From LSUCC0057 sp048549915 (lineage in GTDB: Bacteria > Pseudomonadota > Gammaproteobacteria > Pseudomonadales > Porticoccaceae), in the NCBI GenBank assembly GCA_048549915.1, contig JBLYYE010000010.1:1-64000 (forward strand): a DNA stretch of 64,000 bases, given 5' to 3'. Made by a program: the position numbers and the translations under genes. The first letter of the stretch is position 1, and every line of letters starts with the position of its first letter. Shown here piece by piece: positions 1 through 9,083 of this stretch. The notes below the pieces were generated by a model. That model ran no database searches, was not told the origin of the DNA, and saw nothing but the letters and a program-made list of their open reading frames with translations.

Positions 1-180
1 AAAGCCCCGGTCAAGAAAGCCCCGGTCAAGAAAGCCCCGGTCAAGAAAGCCCCGGTCAAGAAAGCCCCGGTCAAGAAAGCCCCGGTCAAGAAAGCCCTGG
101 TCAAGAAAGCCCCGGTCAAGAAAGCCCCGGTCAAGAAAGCTCCGGTCAAGAAAGCACCAGCAAAAAAAGCACCAGTCAGA
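1..180 (+). repeat. 15-bp in-frame tandem repeat encoding KAPVK
   Basis: Ten nearly identical 15-bp units (AAAGCCCCGGTCAAG) run from the window edge to base 150. One has a C-to-T change giving KALVK and one a silent change. Two degenerate units (KAPAK, KAPVR) follow to base 180. The unit is a multiple of three and is in frame with dksA downstream, so copy-number change would only lengthen or shorten the basic N-terminal arm. The array starts outside the window and its total length is unknown. Confidence 0.9.
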
Positions 181-762
181 AAGACTGCCTCCACTACTCC
201 AACAAAGCGTACCCCTGTGACTAAAACCCCCGTGACTAAAACGCCTGCCGCTAAAACTCGGGCTCCCGCTAAGAAAAGTGTTAAAGCCGCACCTAAAAAA
301 GCCTCTGCGAGTAAAAAAGCGGTTCAACATTCAGCCGCCTCTGCAGTGAGCCTGCACGGTATTGAGCCATACAACGAAAAGAAAAACGAAGAGTATATGG
401 GCGAGCCACAACGCGCCCACTTCAAAAATATACTTTTTGCTTGGAAGCACGAGCTGATGGAAGAGGTCGACCGTACCGTCACGCACATGAAAGACGAAGC
501 TGCCAACTTCCCTGATCCGGCAGATCGCGCAACACAAGAAGAGGAGTTCAGCCTGGAGCTGCGCACCCGCGATCGTGAACGCAAGCTAATCAAGAAGATC
601 GATAAGACTCTTCTGCGTCTCGAGGATGACGATTACGGCTTCTGCGATCAGTGTGGCATCGAAATTGGCATTCGTCGTCTTGAGGCACGCCCGACCGCTG
701 AACTCTGCGTCGACTGTAAAACCCTCGACGAAATTCGTGAGAAACAGATCTCAGGCGGCTAA
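1..762 (+). CDS. dksA: RNA polymerase-binding transcription factor DksA with a long Lys/Ala/Pro-rich N-terminal arm (5' end outside window)
   Basis: The last 120 or so codons match DksA, which binds the RNA polymerase secondary channel and works with ppGpp in the stringent response. The coiled-coil tip motif DPADRA (DxxDxA) is present. The zinc finger is C-x2-C-x17-C-x2-C, with its first Cys codon at 643. Reading frame 1 is open from base 1, so the protein is at least 253 residues against about 150 in E. coli. The extra part is KAPVK repeats followed by a T/K/A/P-rich stretch resembling histone-H1-like tails. An ATG at 217 would give a 181-residue form, but the open frame and repeats upstream argue for a start outside the window. 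Neighbour gluQ follows by 18 bp, a common arrangement in gammaproteobacteria. Confidence 0.93.
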   Translation, partial: KAPVKKAPVKKAPVKKAPVKKAPVKKAPVKKALVKKAPVKKAPVKKAPVKKAPAKKAPVRKTASTTPTKRTPVTKTPVTKTPAAKTRAPAKKSVKAAPKKASASKKAVQHSAASAVSLHGIEPYNEKKNEEYMGEPQRAHFKNILFAWKHELMEEVDRTVTHMKDEAANFPDPADRATQEEEFSLELRTRDRERKLIKKIDKTLLRLEDDDYGFCDQCGIEIGIRRLEARPTAELCVDCKTLDEIREKQISGG

Positions 763-780
763 TCGCTCTCTGCATCCTCT

Positions 781-1656
781 TTGTCCAGCCAGCTCCCAGT
801 CATCGGGCGTTTTGCGCCCACACCCAGCGGCCCATTACATATGGGGTCCTTGGTTGCAGCGCTGGCCAGTTATCTCCACGCCCGCCAACACTGTGGCCAA
901 TGGTTGGTGCGAATTGAAGATATAGATCCCCCTCGCGAGCAGCGCGGCGCCGATCAGTTCATTCTGCAGCAACTCAATCACCATGGCTTATTCTGGGATG
1001 GGGAAGTTCTCTACCAGAGCCGTCGATTACAGCGTTACCGCACAGCCGCTGAGCAACTTGTAGCTGGCTCAGCCGCTTACTTTTGTAACTGTACTCGACG
1101 GCGACTACAGAGCCTTGATAAGCGTTTGTATGATCGCCACTGCTTGGCTTCCCCCCCTAACCAAAATCAACCGACCGCCATACGGCTTAATATCGCAGGG
1201 ATGCAAGCCGTAGAATTTAATGACCTCTACCTTGGCCCACAGCGCCAAGATGTCGCCGTACAAGTTGGCGATTTTCCCATTTGGCGTCGCGACGGGCTGG
1301 TCAGCTATCAACTGGCTGTGGTGATTGACGACGCCGAACAAGGCGTAACAGACGTAGTCAGAGGCACAGATCTACTCGATAACACCGGGCGGCAAATTTT
1401 GTTGCAAAAGAGTCTCGGTTTAGCGACACCACAATACGGCCATATTCCAGTAGTCACTGATTCTCTGGGCCAAAAACTGAGCAAGCAAAATCATGCCGTC
1501 CCTCTACCCGCCGAACAGCCATCGGCTTCACTAATTACTGCCCTTGCACACCTCGGGCTCAACCCTCCGCCAGCCTTAGCCAGCCAGTCACCTCAGACAG
1601 TTCTTGACTGGGCACTACCTGAGTGGGTTAACCTGCATAGCCCATCGCCAATCTGA
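781..1656 (+). CDS. gluQ: Glutamyl-Q tRNA(Asp) synthetase
   Basis: This paralogue of the GluRS catalytic domain attaches glutamate to queuosine at position 34 of tRNA-Asp and lacks an anticodon-binding domain. The 291-residue length is usual. Visible motifs are FAPTPSGPLHMGS (class I HIGH-type signature near residue 11), a CNC...YDRHC zinc-site pattern near residue 100, and KLSKQ (KMSKS-type loop) near residue 235. The only start that keeps the N-terminal strand is a TTG at 781 with no clear Shine-Dalgarno sequence, so it may be translated by coupling to dksA, whose stop is 18 bp upstream. Confidence 0.92.
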   Translation: MSSQLPVIGRFAPTPSGPLHMGSLVAALASYLHARQHCGQWLVRIEDIDPPREQRGADQFILQQLNHHGLFWDGEVLYQSRRLQRYRTAAEQLVAGSAAYFCNCTRRRLQSLDKRLYDRHCLASPPNQNQPTAIRLNIAGMQAVEFNDLYLGPQRQDVAVQVGDFPIWRRDGLVSYQLAVVIDDAEQGVTDVVRGTDLLDNTGRQILLQKSLGLATPQYGHIPVVTDSLGQKLSKQNHAVPLPAEQPSASLITALAHLGLNPPPALASQSPQTVLDWALPEWVNLHSPSPI

Positions 1657-1712
1657 GAGTTTTATCAATATGCCAGAAAATAACTACCAGTGGCTTTTGA
1701 CAATTAAACCCA

Positions 1713-1892
1713 ATGCTTAATTACCGAACAGTTAGCGGGCTGTTGCTGCTCTGCGTTATCGTGTTGCCGCTCTCATTTCAATGGGCTACCGCTAGCGACG
1801 GTCAATGGTGGCGACCGTTTGCCATTTGGGCACTGTTTATCTACGGAGTTTATTTGCAACAGCGCCACAGAGCCGATGACCATGGCGAGTAA
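1713..1892 (+). CDS. Small two-helix membrane protein upstream of cbrA (CbrX-like)
   Basis: A 59-residue frame with two hydrophobic segments (about residues 7-25 and 36-49) separated by a short polar, Trp-rich turn. It ends 17 bp inside cbrA, so the ATG of cbrA at 1876 lies within it. A small membrane-protein gene overlapping the start of cbrA is known in Pseudomonas, where it is called cbrX and affects cbrA translation by coupling. Position, size and overlap fit that description here; I cannot test sequence homology. Its biochemical role is unknown. Confidence 0.7.
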   Translation: MLNYRTVSGLLLLCVIVLPLSFQWATASDGQWWRPFAIWALFIYGVYLQQRHRADDHGE

Positions 1893-4839
1893 TTTCTCCT
1901 TTTGGCTTTATCTGTGCACGGCGGTGATAATTTGTGCTGCTATACTCTGGTGGCTTTTAGCTGAGCGTCGCGAGCCTATTCTCAATGCATTGCTGCCACT
2001 GACGCTGGTCACCAGCCATGGCGTGCTGCTCAGTGGTGGAGTGGTAGAAATGGCCGGGCGCTACGGTTTTAGTGCAATTATTGGCCTGTTTGGGTTTACT
2101 CTACTGTTTGCTCTAGCGCCTATTTTACTGCTACCTATCCGCCGTTTGCAGCGAGTTGTCCGGTTTGCCAATGCCGTAGATTTTCTGACCTTTAGGTACC
2201 GCGGTAGAGCAGTGTCGCTCATTGCTAGCGCCGGCTTAATCATAACGTCACTACCGCTACTGCAAGCGCAATTTATCTCTGCAGGCAGACTCATCAGCGA
2301 GCTATTAGGCAATAGCTCTGCTCTTGCAGATAGCATATTGATTTTATTCACAGCCATCACCTGTTGGCTTCTGCTACCCCGTCGCCGGCGCAACACTCGA
2401 CTCGCGGCAATGGCTCTGAGTGGACTGCTAGTGCTGGTATCGATGCTGGCAATTACTGTCACACTAGCGCTCCCTGAATTCGGCGGGCTCGGTGGGCTCA
2501 ATCGCTGGGTAGGAACCAGCGGACAACAACAAGCGATACACCGCACTGGGGATGCCTATCCTCTGTTCATGTTGTTTCTCGCGGCCAGTCTAGTACTTCC
2601 GGCCAATTTTTTAGTGGCGCTTTCCGATCGTATTCAGCCATCTCAGGTGCGGCAAATTGCCTGGAGTTATCCATTACTGGTCTTGCTGGTTAGCCTAGCT
2701 AGCTTGCCGCTGATGTGGAGTGGCCTCTCTAGTCGGCTCGATGTTCCGCTGCAAGAGTACCTTTATGCACTGCCCATGGCCGCTGGAAACAATGGTTTAG
2801 CTGCGCTCTCTTCTCTGGCAATAATCTCTACGGCATTGCTCTGTTGCGCCTCTCTTAGCGCCATCCTTGCCCGTATGTTGCTCAATAGCGCGATACTTCC
2901 CAGAATCAATTTCACTGAGATCCACAATCTCAACGGCTGGATATCCCGACGCATCGTCAATATTGCTATCGCCATCGCTTTACTGGCACTGCTGCTTGCC
3001 AATTTTAGTACCAGCGCCAGTATCACTGATCACTATTTAGTGAGCTTCGTCGGTCTTGCCCAGTTTGTGCCCGGCCTGATTGCCGCCAGCTACTTCCCTA
3101 ATATTGGTCGCAAAGGTTTCCTAACGGGCTTATTACTTGGGTTGGTAGTCTGGGCCGTAGGTCTTTTAGCTCCCTTAGCTGTCGGTGATATTACTCTACT
3201 TAAATTTGCCAACGGCGGTGTCCTCACGGCCACATTGGGCGACTGGCAGCTTTGGGCATTGCTGGCCAGCGTAGCTAATTTGACTGGCTGTATGATCGCC
3301 ACCACTGTCTCACGCCGCAGCCGTGAAGAGCGTTTTTTCGCTAATTTATGTATGGTCGACAACGTTTATATACCCAGTCGAGTCGATATGGGCTTTGCCA
3401 CCGTTGAAGAGATGCAAGTGGCACTGCGCGATGCCCTGGGGCCCATCGCCGATGAGGAGATGGACTTTGCACTCACACAGCTCGGCCTGACTTACGAAGA
3501 GCAACGCCCCGCCAAATTGCGCGCTATACGCGACAAGCTCAGCCGTGAACTCTCGCTGCGACTCGGACACTATGCCGCTTCGCGATTAATAGATCGGGCG
3601 TTACCGATTACCGATAGTCGCTTCAAATCAAAGAGCGATGGTCGCGATGACCTCAATCTGATTGAATCAGTCCTCGCGGTTAGCAGCCGTGAATTGAGTG
3701 GTGTTGCCAGCGAGCTAAACCGACTGCGTCTTCACCACTTGGAGTTGGTCGAGGCTCTTCCAGTAGGTGTAATCTCTCTCGATGCTCGCGGTGAAATACT
3801 GCTTTGGAACAGAAAAATAGCAGAACTGACCGGACTAGACCGCGAAGAGGTCATCGGCTCGCGCTACGAAGAGCTGCCAGATCCTTGGCAGCGACTTATC
3901 CAGGCTTTACTGGACAGCAAGCCACTCACTATGACTGCCCACCCGCTAGATAGCAGTGACTCTCCGCGCTGGTTTAATTTGCAAAAGTCGCTCACCGCTC
4001 TGCACAGCGATGAGGATATTGATGAGCAGCTAATTGTGATTGAAGAGGTGACCGAATCGGTACGGCTCACCCAGCAGACTATTGATCGCGATCGACTGGC
4101 CTCAATTGGTCGGTTTGCAGCTGGGGTAGCTCACGAAATTGGCAACCCTGTCACCAATATTTCACTGCTCACTCAAGATTTGCGTAGCGAGCTGCCATGC
4201 CCAGAAGTTGAGCAGGCTAGCACTCAATTACTACAACAAACAGGCCGTATCACAGATATTGTCCAGTCACTCATTCGTTTTACCCGCGGCGATAGTGGTG
4301 GCGAAAAATTAGAAACCTTGAGCCTAGCTGAGCTGATCGATGAAGCCATTCGTCTCAGCCCACTCGATGCCTCGGGCAAACGCCGAAAGGTCAACAATCC
4401 CGTAACCCGTGATATTACTGTTTGTGCTGATCGTCACCAGTTGCTACAGGTATTTATCAATCTGCTGCGCAATGCCGACCAAGCCTCGCCACCCTCGACA
4501 CCCTCGACACCCTCGACACCCTCGACACCCTCGACACCCTCGACACCCTCGACACCCTCGACACCGATTAATATAGCCTGGCAACTCTCTACTTCGTCCG
4601 TTCAAATAGATATCATTGATGCCGGTAGCGGAGTGCCAGAAAAACTTCTGCAGCGAATTTATGAGCCCTTTATCACTAGCAAAAGCCCCGACCAAGGGAC
4701 TGGCTTAGGACTGTGGGTCGTCTATCAGTTAGTCAACAACATGAACGGCGAGATAACCCTGTTCAATAATGAGCCCGCCCCAGGTGCAACCGCACGGATT
4801 ACTCTACCGCGGCCAGCAACGCTCGCCCAAGGAACTTAA
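1876..4839 (+). CDS. cbrA: Sensor histidine kinase CbrA with a sodium/solute-symporter-type membrane domain
   Basis: About 987 residues, close to the pseudomonad protein. The first 500 or so residues are a multi-helix SSF-type transporter module, followed by a PAS-like sensor (around residues 620-730), HisKA (HEIGNP, His near 753) and a HATPase domain (N box INLLRNADQAS, G1 DAGSGVP, G2 GTGLGLW). CbrA controls the cognate regulator CbrB in carbon/nitrogen balance and catabolite control. I place the start at ATG 1876 or 1882, where homology begins and where it overlaps the upstream small gene; an in-frame ATG at 1819 would add a non-membrane leader. Its stop abuts cbrB directly (TAA then ATG). 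Oddity: eight Ser-Thr-Pro units are inserted just after the N box. Confidence 0.93.
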   Translation: MTMASNFSFWLYLCTAVIICAAILWWLLAERREPILNALLPLTLVTSHGVLLSGGVVEMAGRYGFSAIIGLFGFTLLFALAPILLLPIRRLQRVVRFANAVDFLTFRYRGRAVSLIASAGLIITSLPLLQAQFISAGRLISELLGNSSALADSILILFTAITCWLLLPRRRRNTRLAAMALSGLLVLVSMLAITVTLALPEFGGLGGLNRWVGTSGQQQAIHRTGDAYPLFMLFLAASLVLPANFLVALSDRIQPSQVRQIAWSYPLLVLLVSLASLPLMWSGLSSRLDVPLQEYLYALPMAAGNNGLAALSSLAIISTALLCCASLSAILARMLLNSAILPRINFTEIHNLNGWISRRIVNIAIAIALLALLLANFSTSASITDHYLVSFVGLAQFVPGLIAASYFPNIGRKGFLTGLLLGLVVWAVGLLAPLAVGDITLLKFANGGVLTATLGDWQLWALLASVANLTGCMIATTVSRRSREERFFANLCMVDNVYIPSRVDMGFATVEEMQVALRDALGPIADEEMDFALTQLGLTYEEQRPAKLRAIRDKLSRELSLRLGHYAASRLIDRALPITDSRFKSKSDGRDDLNLIESVLAVSSRELSGVASELNRLRLHHLELVEALPVGVISLDARGEILLWNRKIAELTGLDREEVIGSRYEELPDPWQRLIQALLDSKPLTMTAHPLDSSDSPRWFNLQKSLTALHSDEDIDEQLIVIEEVTESVRLTQQTIDRDRLASIGRFAAGVAHEIGNPVTNISLLTQDLRSELPCPEVEQASTQLLQQTGRITDIVQSLIRFTRGDSGGEKLETLSLAELIDEAIRLSPLDASGKRRKVNNPVTRDITVCADRHQLLQVFINLLRNADQASPPSTPSTPSTPSTPSTPSTPSTPSTPINIAWQLSTSSVQIDIIDAGSGVPEKLLQRIYEPFITSKSPDQGTGLGLWVVYQLVNNMNGEITLFNNEPAPGATARITLPRPATLAQGT
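4492..4563 (+). repeat. 9-bp in-frame microsatellite (CCCTCGACA x8) inside cbrA
   Basis: Eight perfect copies of CCCTCGACA encode eight Ser-Thr-Pro units between the N-box helix and the next strand of the kinase ATP-binding domain. Perfect identity between copies points to recent expansion by slippage, and every copy preserves frame. It is a potential length-variable site in a signalling domain. Confidence 0.95.
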
Positions 4840-6066
<1,227 letters not shown>

Positions 6067-6194
6067 ATGCGTGCGTGCGATTTGGGTAGAGTGTACTGGG
6101 TAAAAAAGTAACAGTCTTTGGTTAGATTTCACCTCATTACTGACAATTTTCGGCCGCTCCTTGCATCTGACCCGCAACGGCGTAAATTAATCAT

Positions 6195-6342
6195 CGAAGC
6201 GGGAAGGCTTCACAAGTTGAACAAACAATAAAAATAGTCAATAACAATAAATAACAATAATAATAGATAACAATAACTGGAAGGATCGGTCCAGCTTGCT
6301 GGTTACCAAAAGGGGGGATGCTGCAAAGCACCCCCCTTTTTT
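6195..6342 (+). ncRNA. Candidate CrcZ-like Hfq/Crc-decoy small RNA
   Basis: In Pseudomonas the CbrB-activated RNA CrcZ lies between cbrB and pcnB and titrates Hfq/Crc through repeated AANAANAA motifs. The same interval here has an A-rich run at 6222-6276 containing about seven overlapping AANAANAA matches (AATAACAA, AACAATAA, AATAATAA types), then a strong terminator at 6308-6342. The 5' end is a guess from a weak sigma-70-like pair, TTGCAT at 6161 and TAAATT at 6183. A GG/GC pair resembling a -24/-12 promoter near 6152-6164 has 9 instead of 10 bases between the doublets. The predicted RNA is about 150 nt, shorter than Pseudomonas CrcZ (about 400 nt). Confidence 0.6.
6308..6342 (+). terminator. 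Rho-independent terminator between cbrB and pcnB
   Basis: AAAAGGGGGG pairs with CCCCCCTTTT. The stem continues as TGCT/AGCA across a one-base bulge and is closed by a GCAA (GNRA) tetraloop, ending in six T residues. It is the strongest terminator in the first 30 kb and would define the 3' end of the candidate small RNA. Confidence 0.85.
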
Positions 6343-6471
6343 AATGCCCGACGGCACAAAGCTCCCACCCCACCCCGCGCTCTGCTACACTGCCGACCAA
6401 CTCTGCAGCGTGCAAACCTGTTTAAAGGTAGTCCACGCCGCTTTCAAAAAAATGCTCTACTGGCAGAACCG

Positions 6472-7794
6472 ATGTTTCAATTCATTACCAATTTTCTCAG
6501 CTCAAATAAATCAGGCCCAGACACCGCAGCAGCGATAGCCCCTGAAATGATTGATCGCAACGCTCGTGAAGTTGTTTCCACCCTGCAAAAAGCGGGCTTT
6601 GAGGCGTATGTAGTGGGCGGCTGCATCCGCGACATACTGCTCGGTCACACACCGAAAGACTTCGACGTCGCTACCAACGCGGCCCCTTGGGAAGTCAAAC
6701 CGTTATTTCGTCGCGCTCGAGTAATAGGCCGCCGCTTTCAAATTGTCCACGCCCAATTTGGCCGTGAGATTATCGAAATCACCACATTCCGCGCACCTGC
6801 CGATACGCAAGAGAGTGGTAATAGTCGTCATTTAAAACAGTCCGACAGCGGCATGCTGACGCGCGACAATGTCTTTGGCACCATGGAGGAGGACGCCCTG
6901 CGTCGCGACTTCACCGTTAATGCCCTCTACTACGATCCCTCAAGCGATACACTTTACGATTTTGCCGATGGTCTAGAGGATATAAAAAGACGTACTCTGC
7001 GCATTATTGGCGATGCAGCCACCCGCTACCGTGAAGATCCTGTGCGTATGCTCAGAGCCGTTCGGTTTGCCGCCAAACTCGACTTCAGCATAGAGAAAAA
7101 GACTGCAGCGCCGATCGCCAAACTCGCGCCAATGCTCGGTCACATTTCCTCTTCAAGGCTGTTTGATGAATCGCTCAAACTATTTTTAAGTGGCGACGGT
7201 TTAGCCACTTACCAAGAGTTGCGCCATTATCGGCTGCTCGATGAGTTAGTCCCGGGCGTTATTAGCGCCGAACAAGACCCCACTGGCCATAAGCTCTTCG
7301 AACTGGCCTTTCGCAATACCGACCAACGCCTCGCTCAAGGCAAAAGCATCACTCCCGCATTTATCTGGGCTGCGCTGCTCTGGCCACAGATCGCGCACAC
7401 CGCTGCCCAACTTGAAGCCAGCGGCCAGAGCACCTCTATAGCTGTCGAAGAAGCGGCCAATAAAGTCATGTCCAAACAGCTGTCGCGCACCTCTATCCCG
7501 CGCCGCTTCAGTCAGCCGATGCGCGAGATCTGGGAGATGCAGTGGCGTCTGCCGCAGCGTTTTGGCAGCCGTGCCGAGCGTTTAGTGGAGCGACAGCGAT
7601 TCCGTGCAGCCTACGATTTCTTGCTGCTGCGCGAAGAGAGCGGCGAACAGCTCGACGGCCTCGGTGAGTGGTGGACTCGCTATCAGGAAAGTGACGGTGA
7701 GCAGCGTCGCCAGATGGTGAACCTACTCGGCGCCAATGGGCCGCGCAAGAAACGCCGCAAGCGTCGTCCACCGCGCACCAAGCCCGATGCATAA
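6472..7794 (+). CDS. pcnB: Poly(A) polymerase I
   Basis: This enzyme adds 3' poly(A) tails to RNA and promotes decay. The nucleotidyltransferase core shows GGCIRDILLG and the catalytic KDFDVATNA (DxD) near residue 60, then RRDFTVNALYYD near residue 145 and a tRNA-NT/PAP RNA-binding region. The last 15 residues are very basic (RKKRRKRRPPR), as in PcnB rather than CCA-adding enzymes. Its 440 residues are normal for the family. It sits between the CbrB/small-RNA region and folK, as in Pseudomonas. Confidence 0.93.
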   Translation: MFQFITNFLSSNKSGPDTAAAIAPEMIDRNAREVVSTLQKAGFEAYVVGGCIRDILLGHTPKDFDVATNAAPWEVKPLFRRARVIGRRFQIVHAQFGREIIEITTFRAPADTQESGNSRHLKQSDSGMLTRDNVFGTMEEDALRRDFTVNALYYDPSSDTLYDFADGLEDIKRRTLRIIGDAATRYREDPVRMLRAVRFAAKLDFSIEKKTAAPIAKLAPMLGHISSSRLFDESLKLFLSGDGLATYQELRHYRLLDELVPGVISAEQDPTGHKLFELAFRNTDQRLAQGKSITPAFIWAALLWPQIAHTAAQLEASGQSTSIAVEEAANKVMSKQLSRTSIPRRFSQPMREIWEMQWRLPQRFGSRAERLVERQRFRAAYDFLLLREESGEQLDGLGEWWTRYQESDGEQRRQMVNLLGANGPRKKRRKRRPPRTKPDA

Positions 7795-7803
7795 ACTGGG
7801 CCT

Positions 7804-8268
7804 ATGAGTTCCTCTACGCTCTGTTTTATCGGCTTGGGCAGCAACCTCGAGCAACCTCGCCAGCAGCTCGACAGCGCCCTACAAGCTTTACGAGCGAATT
7901 CAGAAATCACCGATTTAACGGTCTCCAGTTATTACACCACCGCGGCTATTGGGCCCGGCCAACAACCCGATTACCAGAACGCCGTGGCGCGCTTTGCAAC
8001 CCCATTGGCGGCTATTCAACTGCTCGATTTATTGCAGAGCATCGAGAACCAGCAGGGCCGGGTGCGCGAGTTGCGCTGGGGAGCTCGCACGCTTGACCTG
8101 GATCTGCTGCTGTACGGCGAAGAGACGCTCAACTGTGAACGGCTTACTGTTCCCCATCCGCGTATATACGAGCGGCAGTTTGTCCTTGAGCCACTCGCCG
8201 AACTCGCTCCAGAGCTACACTTCCCCGATGGCAGCAGTGTGGCACAACGGTTGGCAAAGCTTCTTTAG
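7804..8268 (+). CDS. folK: 2-amino-4-hydroxy-6-hydroxymethyldihydropteridine pyrophosphokinase (HPPK)
   Basis: Transfers pyrophosphate from ATP to 6-hydroxymethyl-dihydropterin in folate synthesis. The 154-residue protein has GLGSNL near the N-terminus, the HPPK signature RWGARTLDLDLLLYG around residue 85, whose two Asp bind magnesium, and VPHPRIYERQFVLEPL near residue 115. It starts 9 bp after pcnB and is probably co-transcribed with it. Confidence 0.95.
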   Translation: MSSSTLCFIGLGSNLEQPRQQLDSALQALRANSEITDLTVSSYYTTAAIGPGQQPDYQNAVARFATPLAAIQLLDLLQSIENQQGRVRELRWGARTLDLDLLLYGEETLNCERLTVPHPRIYERQFVLEPLAELAPELHFPDGSSVAQRLAKLL

Positions 8269-8324
8269 CGAGTTACCCTAACTGATAACGAAAGTGCATT
8301 TAGTGACAGCGAATCCCCTATTCT

Positions 8325-9023
8325 ATGACCGCCTCTAACACAGCTGTAATCGCACCTGCCGCTGACACCACGGTTGTGCAAACCGTCAAACCCCCCGCGT
8401 TTATCGCCGTCGAGGGCCCTATTGGCGTTGGCAAGACCACTCTGGCCCATCGCTTGGCTGCCAGCTTTAACTACCAGACGCTGCTCGAGGAGGCTGAACA
8501 CAACCCGTTCTTGGAGCGTTTTTACCAAAATCCCAAACAACACGCGCTACCCACACAGCTGCATTTTTTATTTGATCGCGTCAAAAAACTCCAGGCTCTG
8601 CGTCAGGGGGATATTTTTCAGCAGGTGCGAATCGCTGATTTTTTAATCGATAAAGATCCACTTTTCGCTCAGCTGACGCTCGCCAGTGATGAGCTCCACC
8701 TCTACCAGACTGTCTATGACAAGGTAATTGACGACCTACCCAAACCCGATTTAGTGGTCTATCTACAAGCGTCGACAGATACATTAATGGAACGCGTCCA
8801 TCGCCGCGGCTTAGCACTGGAGAGGCCCATTGAGCGCAGTTATCTCTCCGCGCTCAACGACGCTTACACACAATTTTTCTACTACTACGACGCCACCCCT
8901 CTTCTCATCGTCAATGCCGAGCAGATTAACTTGGTCAACGGGGATGCCGATTACGACAATCTTCTCGACTATCTGCTAAAACACACAAGCGGTCGCCACT
9001 ACTACAACCCTACGCCGCTGTAA
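8325..9023 (+). CDS. Deoxynucleoside kinase family protein
   Basis: A 232-residue P-loop kinase with Walker A GPIGVGKTT near residue 30, a DRV-type motif (FLFDRVKK near residue 85) and a lid Arg cluster (RVHRRG near residue 155), as in the dNK family. It likely phosphorylates deoxyadenosine or deoxyguanosine for salvage; the substrate cannot be read from sequence. The first 25 residues are an Ala/Thr-rich leader of unclear value. It lies between folK and panB, a neighbourhood seen in several marine gammaproteobacteria. Confidence 0.85.
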   Translation: MTASNTAVIAPAADTTVVQTVKPPAFIAVEGPIGVGKTTLAHRLAASFNYQTLLEEAEHNPFLERFYQNPKQHALPTQLHFLFDRVKKLQALRQGDIFQQVRIADFLIDKDPLFAQLTLASDELHLYQTVYDKVIDDLPKPDLVVYLQASTDTLMERVHRRGLALERPIERSYLSALNDAYTQFFYYYDATPLLIVNAEQINLVNGDADYDNLLDYLLKHTSGRHYYNPTPL

Positions 9024-9083
9024 CGCTTGTCAGCCGCAATAAATGTGCTTAATGTTGCGCACAAACCCGCCTGAGGCTTAAAA

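Noticed and set aside
1..180. Possible CRISPR array or mobile repeat at the window start
   Set aside because: Units are 15 bp, directly adjacent with no spacers, and in frame with dksA, so this is a coding minisatellite.
4444..4695. Minus-strand frame rich in Cys-Arg-Gly repeats
   Set aside because: It is the antisense reading of the 9-bp cbrA repeat; the plus strand gives a full-length kinase.
6140..6170. Sigma-54 promoter for the candidate small RNA
   Set aside because: The GG and GC doublets are nine bases apart instead of ten, so it is reported only as a weak possibility in the RNA entry.
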